Shown: positions 24,272 through 64,000 of the stretch, one piece after another
How the letters are laid out: each line of letters starts with the position of its first letter
Numbering within the stretch: position 1 is the stretch's first letter
Assembly (NCBI RefSeq): GCF_964340395.1
Contig: NC_135562.1
Location: forward strand, 4,030,134 to 4,094,133
Direction: 5' to 3'
From: Glandiceps talaboti
Taxonomy: Eukaryota > Hemichordata > Enteropneusta > Spengelidae
Length of the DNA: 64,000 nt
Made by a program: the position numbers and the translations under genes
Notes under the pieces: model-generated
The model's database searches: none
The model's input: the letters and a program-made list of their open reading frames with translations, nothing else
What the model was told of the DNA's origin: nothing

Positions 24272-27200
24272 GGGGCGCAGTCTCAATTTCCCAGATGCCT
24301 CTGACCTTCAACATCACCAGAGAGTGTGGGGAATGCAGTTTCAGTTACCCAGACTTCCCAGACTTCCATCACTACTAGAGAGTGTGGGGGGAATGCAGTT
24401 TCAGTTAGCCTGACTCCCCTCCCCTGACTTCCATCACTACTCTGGACACAGTAGAATCACTAGTTCTATGTTATGTATGCTTGTGAAAACACTGTGTACT
24501 TGCAGTAGATATTCATAGTTTAAAATAGTTTGATATTTCAAACCACCTACTTTCCATTCTTGGAATACGGTCTTAAGTGTTTTGTCTACTTGTCCAATTG
24601 TTAACTTACCTGTAAAAACTGTCTGTCAACAAATAGAAACAACGACTGTGATGGGTTGTTGATGATAAGACCTGTTTTATCTTTCCTACTAATCAATCTC
24701 ATCAACTGCTTCTCATAGTCTGACGTCAGGAACTCAAACTTGGCCTAGAAATATAGACACAAAATTGTTAACTATAATTAATAAGAGGTGGGTAGAGAAG
24801 CCAGGATTTGCCGACTTGAAGGGATGTCTAGGTAGATACATGTAGACTGGTAAACTTAGATAAAGAAGAACCAGATACCACCGAATATTGAGACTTACTG
24901 TTTTTTAAATACATGATGTTCTTTTTCATGTGTAAATTACAAAATGGTTACATGTTGTCTATCATTGTAGTAAGTCACAATCAGAAGTATAGTTACATGT
25001 GTACCTTTAAAATTTGGTCTGAAAGTATATTTTGTCATGTCAGTAAGGTCATATCTGCTATGCAATTGTATAGGCAGATACAACCTTACTGCACTGATGC
25101 GACGATTTGTTAGGACTTGCTGCTGTCACCTTTGTAAATGATAAATTGGTAATTATTAATGAAGTAAGGTTTGACAAATACTTATTACTTTCAGGACAAC
25201 CCTGAATGTTGTTGAGGAGAATCCTCTATGAAAATATGCAAATTCCTGCATAACTTTGAGGTAGGTAATGAATGTGGCATGTTACAAATAAAACACATGA
25301 TGATTGGTCTTATAAGTTATAACAAGGAATATCATACATGAGTTTCCTTCAGGCCAGTGGGTTATGCAAACATATATGTAGTCTGTTTCTCTATACTCCA
25401 GCCTCAGGAAACAGATAATGATGCATGGGGTTACCCACAGACACTCAAGGAAATTGACAGCTGATGTCACCTTCCTATGTCAATGTGGGGAATGGACATG
25501 GGGTGTTATTGTTACAAAACACACAAACAGTCTTACTCAGCTATCATCTTATATAATTATTTCAGTCCATGGGTCACACCTAATGGAGTCTGTTTCTTCC
25601 AGGCTTTTCATTCCTTTGATAAAAAACAGTATTGGGGTGATCAACAGTCACTCAAGGAAAAAGATGTATGATGTCACCTTCATAACCAGATGTAATGCAC
25701 GAAATGGACAGGGGGTGTTACTTTTACAAAACACATGATGAATAGTCTTACTCAGCTATCACTGTACCGGTACATCAGCTATTCTTGGCTCCATGGGTCA
25801 CATAGGGTCCGTTTCCCCCAGGCTCTCCCTTTTTAAACAAACCATGCTTGAGTGACAAACAGTCACTCAAGAAAATAGATGCATGATGTTGCCCTCATGA
25901 CCAGTCAACAGGTCTGTTTCCCCCAGGCTCTGCCCTTCAGTAACAAAGTGTCAAGTGACCCACAGTGACTCTAGGAAACTGACACATGCTGTTGTCCTGG
26001 TGACCAGTCAATTTACATTTACATATATACATTAAACAATTTACAATGTCTATACCTGTGTTGGTTTGAAGTTGTCCTCCTCTCCTTTCCACCTTGAAAA
26101 CAACATACATTCCATCTTTTCCAAGTCATTCCGTGGCCATAAAAAGAAATCCATTTCTTGTGTGCAACCTATTACATCCTATATGAACAATATCATGAAG
26201 AAAACAATAAAAAACAAACCTATTTGTATAATTTCTTCATAAACTGTGGATTCTGGAGTCATTTCATAATTTCACATCACATACATTTCATTAAGAAACA
26301 CCAAATTGAAACTCTTTTCCACCTCTATTGTTCTAGCCAGGAAGGTATTTTCATAACATTTGTGACTATTTATCTGAAGGTAATAAGCACTCCTGAATAT
26401 TCAAAAGTTTATCTAATACATATTCATGTACACTAAGACCCATGAGGCATCAGAGTGCCATGGCTAGAACAATACAGGTGAAAAAAAGTTTCAATTTGGT
26501 GTTTCTTGGCAACTGAGTGAAAATTATGTGATGTGAAATTCTGAAATGACTCTACAGAACCCCAGTTTATGAAAATACCTTTATGATCAAGAGTGGTCTT
26601 CCCCTTTACTACATTTTGTAGTAGTAACTGATATCAACTTAAATATGATTTGAAGTGATAAGAGAGTATCTTCTTGGTAACATACTAAACTTTGAAATCT
26701 TGTAAAAAAAAGAAAGAAAAAGAAGCCCTACTCAATACTGCACTGAGATATGTTGTGTGATTTGGAGATTTCCTGCATGGATTTGTACTATGAACATTTT
26801 GTGAGAAATGACACCACAGTACAACTACTGAAATCCATTTGCCTTGACACATTAGATACCTCTATGGGAATAACTTGAGATTGAATCTTTGGCCTTTAAA
26901 ATCTATGTACCAACATTAGGACATACAAAATATTGTACTTTACCTTTCTCATTGGTTGATACCTTGGTGCATGTAATTGCACTACATCCCTCTGTAAAAG
27001 TTCTTTGGAACTTTCCAACGAATAAGCATCATCCTATAAGAATAACACAATGTGCAAGTCAAGACAGTTTTATTAAACCCTATACATTAAGTCTGAAGTG
27101 TTTATGAAAAGTTAACTAAAAGGTTAAAAAAAAATCATAATATTAATAATAATGAAAATGTTAGTCTTCACAAGGCATTATCAAAGACTTAATAAAAACA

Positions 27201-28119
27201 CTTTATATTTACATGTTACTACCACAGGCACAGACAACATTTTACTTTTATATCTTAAATATTCATTTGATATGTAAGTGTACAATTCATATTTCAAACA
27301 ATGTTATCAAAACCTGAGTATAATCGGAACCACACAATTTTTTTTATTAGGCCTCACCAAAAAGATCAATGTCAATTGATCAATATCACATGAAAAAAAG
27401 TTTTATTTCACCACAAAAAATAATCATATTATTTATCATTACTTACTTTGACACCTTTAAGTATACTCTCTTCATAATTATTGGTCATCACAGGTACTAC
27501 TTCAGCTGCCTCAAAAACAGCTGGACTTTTCTTCTGATTGAAAAAGAATGAAAACAAACTTTTGAAACATTGTGTTCACTTTCAGGGCAGTATTCAGGTT
27601 GGTGTAAAATTGTACTTTGAGTTCTCTAGATATTCTATGAGTCATATTTTACCGGGGTTGAAAACCAAAATTAAGGTAAAACATATGGAAATCTATTAGC
27701 TTAGTTATACCATATTTTAAAATGAATAGTATAACTAATATGACAGAACTCAATGACCTCGAGTACAGGGCATACTTGGGGTATTTGCACAAGTGCTTGC
27801 AGTGTTCTCTGCACCCGTACCTTCACGAGCATAATGAGTGAAATGAAAATGCAGCAGAAAACAGTGCAAGCACGAGTGCAAATACCCCTGAGTACCCACA
27901 ATGGCACTCACATGGCATGGAGTTCGGTTATTATTACATACGTTGTATGTTTATTCGAAACATCAAATTTCCAGAAAAATGACACAATACGATCATTTTG
28001 TGTAGAACAAACGATCGTGTCCTCATTTGCATATCATGTTCTCAGCATTGCACTGCAGTCAAAACACCACTAGTACATTTGTATGTATGTATGTATGTAT
28101 GTATGTATGTATGTATGTA

Positions 28120-28163
<44 letters not shown>

Positions 28164-28196
28164 CGTGCGTGCATGCATACGTGCATGCATGCATGC

Positions 28197-28227
<31 letters not shown>

Positions 28228-29697
28228 TGTATGTGTGCACCAGTGCAAGTAATCTCTGGTATATATGTAGTAATAGCAACTTAAACAAGTGCATACATGT
28301 AACATCTCATTTACATATAACTGTTCATTCCATTCCACAACATGTTATTGAAAGCTTTGATACATTTTTTTTGTACATTTGGAATGTTTAGCTTATATTA
28401 TTTTTTTTTTTTGAATTTTTAGTTTATATAAAGTAAACCAATTACAGAGAGATGATTAAACTGGATTTCGAGATTAAGATTCAAAAGGAGACCTGAGAAA
28501 TGGCTATGGAATCTCGACAAAATCAAAACATCCTACCTAGTACATGTAGTTCTCCTATTATGTCATAATGTAATGTGCAAGTTGTAGTACGCATAATATA
28601 CAAACTGTACAAAAAACACAAACACACACAACATGATATATATATACTACATATATATGTATATATCATGTGTATGATACATGTATATCAATTTATTTTA
28701 TGATACACATTTAGAATTTAATGCAATTTAAATTGATATTGCTGTGTAAGTCTGCAATATGTCCATTTCCTATTGTGTGTTTTAAGTCTTATCAGTAATT
28801 GCACATGTAACATAGTCATATACAATTACACTCATTTTGGCAGCTACATTGTGTATTACAATTCATAATCCCAAATGGCTTAATATCCGTATATAAAACA
28901 GAAGAGCAGCAATTTTTTTCTTCAAATTGACGCATTCACTTATATACAACAATATTATAGACCCTTTATACACTAAAAATGCATTACTAAAATTATATTA
29001 TTCAATCTGCCCATCATGTAATGCATAATTACTGTTATGTAACATCTAATATTTATTGTGTATGATAATTGTAATATTCTGACAAACTTAATTAAAAAAT
29101 CAAAAAGATGAAAAATGAAATGAAAGCAGTGTGTATGTGTGTGTGTGTTAAGGAGTGTATCATGAAGTGGAGAGTATTATTTTAAAGTCTGCTTAGGAAT
29201 GTCTAATCTGACTGAAAATGGGCACAAAAGCAAAATTTGTCAAAGTTTACTTTCAACATGGTATATGATACGACCTCAATACTTGCAGAACTGAGAAGTG
29301 ATGTCCTACAGTACAAATACAAATGCGGAAGTGTCGTATCGAAACAAAATTTCAATACATGTACGTCCAATATGTTGTTGATGGATCATAACTTATCTAT
29401 ACGTGCGTATTGAACAATTTATCGGTCTCAAAGTTGTGCATGCGCATAGTTTGCTCTGTTTGTGTCGCGATCAAAGGTACCTGTATAATTTACAAGCCAA
29501 AAAGTGGCCTTTGAACACCAACCCTGTTAAAATACTGCATACACTATCATCACTTAAAATAATCTCACCTTGTCTTTAAATGTAAAAACTATATACATTT
29601 TGAAGTCAAATTGGTCCGCAAGAGCTTCCCTCTTCTTCCTTAATTGGTCCCTTAGCCGTGCCAGCTGAGTCTTTTTTCTTGTGTTCGGATCTCCCAT
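23470..29697 (-). CDS. C6orf62: C6orf62 homologue, conserved protein of unknown function, complete
   Basis: Exons on the minus strand, in transcript order: 29569-29697, 27447-27533, 26944-27033, 26056-26178, 24610-24744, 23853-23912, 23470-23538. All internal borders are phase 0, giving 230 aa against 229 in human. Recognition rests on conserved blocks: N-terminal [20 protein letters not shown] and [92 protein letters not shown] and a short acidic end. The basic, Arg/Lys-rich N-terminus is predicted helical. There is no signal peptide or membrane segment. An in-frame upstream Met (29782) exists, but MGDP is the conserved start. The family is found across animals and its biochemical role is not known to me. 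The gene is convergent with MAPK15 and divergent from the channel gene. Confidence 0.93.
23748..23885 (-). repeat. Triplicated 3' end of C6orf62 exon 6 with its donor
   Basis: The block GATAAAGACAAACGCTAGAC occurs three times. The copy at 23853-23885 is the true exon end and donor (coding VCLYLPQ). Two further copies sit downstream in intron 6, at about 23796-23834 and 23748-23786, each with most of the exon end. The middle copy also keeps the CC|TGTGG-type donor context. Confidence 0.88.
24160..24440. repeat. Tandem array with (GT)n and poly-G tract in C6orf62 intron 5
   Basis: About four units containing GAGAGTGTGGGGGAATGCAG and GACTTCCATCACTAC. One unit is expanded into a (TG)n plus a run of about 20 G at 24255-24275. 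Both open frames are repeat translations. Confidence 0.85.
25380..26010. repeat. About 200-bp tandem array, 3 to 4 diverged units, C6orf62 intron 4
   Basis: Recurrent landmarks are ACTCAAGGAAA, GATGTCACCTTC, TACAAAACACA, CTTACTCAGCTATCA, CATGGGTCACA and TCTGTTTCCCCCAGGCTC. The last is a good minus-strand-independent landmark for each unit end. Open frames here are repeat-derived. Confidence 0.78.
26235..26580. mobile_element. Foldback element, family E, copy 2
   Basis: The left end TTCATAAACTGTGGATTCTG pairs with the right end CCCCAGTTTATGAAAATACC. The inner block CATTTCATAATTTCACATCA also pairs with its complement near 26525. Confidence 0.68.
27735..27905. repeat. Palindromic repeat also present at the window end
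   Basis: The left part GGGGTATTTGCACAAGTGCT pairs with GAGTGCAAATACCCCTGAGT. A relative with GTGCAGCAGAAAACA and CAGGGGTATTTGCA occupies about 63835-64000. Confidence 0.72.
28080..28232. repeat. (TATG)n-(TG)n-(TGCA)n microsatellite in C6orf62 intron 1
   Basis: TATG, then TG, then CGTG/CATG, then TATG tracts. The five overlapping frames on both strands are artefacts. Confidence 0.95.
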
Positions 29698-29998
29698 ACT
29701 GACGAAAACTGCAAATATTTCCTTCCGCAGTGCAATACGGTCGGTCGTCGCAGGTGTCGAAAATATTAACAATAACACTTCCACCTTATTACTCTGCTTT
29801 TGTTATTTAAGAATAGCAAACAAGAACTTCCAATTTTGGAAAATGTCCTTGTTGAGTTTTCCATACCTTGCTATGCGACCAACGTGCTACCTGGGAAAAT
29901 CTAAAACACGGGGTAATAGTGAGATAAAATACCTCAACCTACAAAACAGGTCAACCCCTGAAAGTTCATAACATGAGGAAATCCAACATGGCGAATAG

Positions 29999-30006
29999 TG
30001 ACGTCA
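29999..30006. promoter_or_regulatory. CRE palindrome TGACGTCA
   Basis: The full 8-base consensus for CREB/ATF factors lies 302 bases upstream of the C6orf62 start codon, in a locally GC-richer patch. A full CRE at this distance from a conserved gene is plausible as a promoter site. Use is inferred. Confidence 0.45.
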
Positions 30007-31090
30007 GAGGCCAGCTGTGCGCAGGCCCATTTACTTATTCGGTCTTTCCCGAGAATATCCGGTCAATGCCGAACATGTACCAGTTGATTTTTGCATGATT
30101 TCCGCAAGATCATTGATTTATTTCCGTAAAACCCATTATTTTTTTATGTTTTAAATACGTGCACGTCGGCTTTGCTGGGTAAAAATTATCAAATGTTCTG
30201 AAGTGGTCATTCTTTACATTTATTTACGTGTGTATGGCAACGATGCAAATTAGTCTCATTTGCATACATGAGGGACGAACTGAGCCAACTGTTTTCAAGG
30301 TATGTGCTGCAAACTTAACGATTTTAGTCAGATAGATGCCAAAAATTGGTGTAATATTTAGTGAGAGTTCAGATCTTACAGATCTTACTATCAGGAACGT
30401 TAATATTAACGAAGACAGTTGAAATTTATCGCAAATATGCCGTCATGATTGTCAGTTTAGGAGTCCGGCTTGTATCCACTATTACACGTATATGCTCGTC
30501 AACGTCAGTTGCCTGTGCTGTCGATCGATGCCAAGTTGAAGTGCTATTTTCGCCAGAATGAAACGCTGTAATAACGATTGTACATAGTAGTGTTAGTCTG
30601 TATATAGAAGAGTGTTGATGTTTACTTTTTGAATTTCAAGGTGTGTAAACATTGTCCATATTTGTATATTACGGTCTACTTAAACTTTAAAGTCGTGATT
30701 TGTCAACAATCATGGAGATAACAGGTGTTTGCTATCGTACATGTACTAACTTAGTATCACTAATACATCCATGGTATCATGCACTACAACTGTACACATG
30801 CGTTAGCAACGTATCGGAATCGTGGATGCATTAGTGATGCCAGAGTCTTCGGCAGCTCAAGTTATGGCGTGTTGTCCCACCAAATAAAGTCAGATATTAC
30901 ACCTATGCATGGATCTTATGATTATTGATAATAATAAATCCATGACCTATATGAATACTTTCTGTGATAACAGTAGTAAAACACTGGTATTTGCGTTTCA
31001 AATGGAAATGCATATGGTATGCTAGATCTAGTGCTGTAATTATGGATTGTTTAGCTGCAATAATTGTAGCATTAGTTTTGAATTTGAGTT

Positions 31091-31129
<39 letters not shown>

Positions 31130-31554
31130 TTGTGTTTGAGCATATTTAAACTCAATACAAAATCCCAGAGTGAAAAAATGATTTGGTGACATATTTTTTT
31201 GCATCCATGGTCTTCTTTCTATCAATAGCTTGAGTGTGAGAGAGACGTCAAGAATGTACTGGTGTTGTCTAAATTTCTGGACACATTCAATAATTTCCAT
31301 TGACTGCAGAATTGTGGCAAAAATAGACATGCATAAATCTGACAAAGTACATTTATATATTGAGATTCAGCAATTTTTTCACTGCACAGATAAAAATAAA
31401 CTTGATAAATACATCCCAGATTAGTTGTATAAAAATATTTAACATATAAATTAGTTCCTATATCATGACCAAGGGTTCTCCCTCCACTGTCTATGGTTTC
31501 ACCTGATGCAAAAACTAATTATTACTTTGCTTGCTCATATGATAATTTCTCAAA

Positions 31555-31880
31555 TGTTTTTCATTGTTCAGCCATGGAAAATAGAGGTGACCTAAGGGGC
31601 CTTGTCACTATGAATTGTTAGATGAGTAGTGACAAGGCCTTAGGTCAGGAGTCTATATATATTTTTTGGCAGAATGGGGATAGATTGGGAATGATATAAT
31701 TATACCTCGTCCAGTATAGTTTGTGAAAAATCGGGGGAAAAATGATAGCAATTTGGAATGTTGTTGTTCATATCTGTGATGTAGATGTGGGTTTTCATGA
31801 CAGAATGACCAGGGTATACTATCCATATTTTCTGTTCAAAGACAATAACTTGGCTTGTGCATGGTATACTTTGTACCATT
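31555..31880. repeat. Dispersed repeat family D, copy 2, abutting the channel start
   Basis: Matches the other copies from CATTGTTCAGCCATGGAAAA to CTTGGCTTGTGCATGGTATA. Its right edge runs into TACCATTACAG, a usable splice acceptor 23 bases before the channel start codon. Confidence 0.82.
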
Positions 31881-31906
31881 ACAGGTTCATCACATAAACA
31901 CACACA

Positions 31907-63501
<31,595 letters not shown>

Positions 63502-63578
63502 GTATTAGTTTTATACCATCTTAATCCGGACAATAGGGAACTTGCAAACCCACCATGTTGAATGTTGGGAAATGTGAT

Positions 63579-63584
63579 AATAAA
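63579..63584 (+). terminator. Candidate polyadenylation signal AATAAA of the channel gene
   Basis: AATAAA lies 78 bases after the TGA at 63499-63501. It supports exon 20 being the last coding exon, but the hexamer is common in AT-rich DNA. Confidence 0.4.
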
Positions 63585-63834
63585 TAGTAATCAATTAGTA
63601 TTGTAAACAATGTTGATACATTGATTGTAACCATAAATAATCAATTCATAGTTACCCTGACAATTGTGAGAGGTTAATTTTATCAGTAGCTCCAGATTAG
63701 GTATTACAATAACCACAGATGATCCCATAGTCCTTTGCATCTGAGCATGCTCAGTCTGGTTTGCAAGTTCCCTATTGACTACTGTGGTTTTGTTTGAATG
63801 TGACTGCATGTGTATGTTAATAAGATGACAGGAC

Positions 63835-64000
63835 CCCATGACATGAGAGTACAAGTGGGGCATACTCAGGGTATTGAATGAATGATTGCAATGGAGTGAA
63901 AGTGCAGCAGAAAACACTTCAAGCCTGATTGCCAGTGTGGATATTCAGGGGTATTTGCATTATGATTGCAATGTTCTGCTACAGAGAACACTACAGTCAC
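63835..64000. repeat. Repeat related to 27735-27905, cut by the window end
   Basis: GGGGCATACTCAGGGTATT, GTGCAGCAGAAAACACTTCA and CAGGGGTATTTGCATTATGA match the copy in C6orf62 intron 1. Confidence 0.7.

Larger units (their letters stand above)
29698..31906. other. Shared 5' region of divergent C6orf62 and channel genes
   Basis: No coding region is supported. It includes a perfect CRE at 29999-30006, a patch AACATGGCG (29987-29995), a (GTT)n run at 31091-31130 and a family D repeat at 31555-31880 next to the channel start. Both promoters, or at least that of C6orf62, probably lie here. Confidence 0.5.

Overview
This is nuclear DNA of an animal: three intron-rich protein genes with GT/AG splice sites set in AT-rich DNA crowded with microsatellites, minisatellites and short palindromic (foldback/MITE-like) elements. 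The gene content (MAPK15/ERK7, a C6orf62-type protein, an ankyrin-repeat TRP-like channel) and the abundance of TACATG-rich simple sequence suggest a marine invertebrate, perhaps a hemichordate, amphioxus or echinoderm. Nothing in the window fixes the phylum. No bacterial, viral or CRISPR features were seen.

Layout. 1-2334: two 1.18-kb tandem units, each carrying a large compound microsatellite, closed by a foldback element with a 10-bp target-site duplication. 3323-14388 (+): MAPK15, 12 coding exons whose phases all join, predicted 544 aa. 14389-23469: gap between convergent genes, with 3' UTR, repeats and two weak candidate alternative last exons. 23470-29697 (-): C6orf62 homologue, 7 coding exons, 230 aa, complete. 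29698-31906: space between divergent genes, with a perfect CRE palindrome. 31907-63501 (+): a six-transmembrane ankyrin-repeat TRP-like channel, 20 coding exons, about 942 aa, probably complete at a TGA at 63499-63501. 63502-64000: its probable 3' flank.

MAPK15 and C6orf62 are tail to tail; C6orf62 and the channel are head to head. No shared pathway can be read from the sequence. MAPK15 is known from ciliogenesis and autophagy, C6orf62 is of unknown function, and the channel is a presumptive sensory or cation channel that could not be placed in a named TRP subfamily.

The most interesting part is the channel gene. One exon sits between long mutually complementary simple repeats (candidate circular RNA or exon skipping). 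There is a phase-neutral 54-nt candidate cassette exon just after S6 and a possible 24-nt microexon before the coiled coil. A strong in-frame donor inside an ankyrin exon would remove exactly 36 residues. All exon joins were made by eye from splice motifs, phase and protein continuity, and need transcript support.
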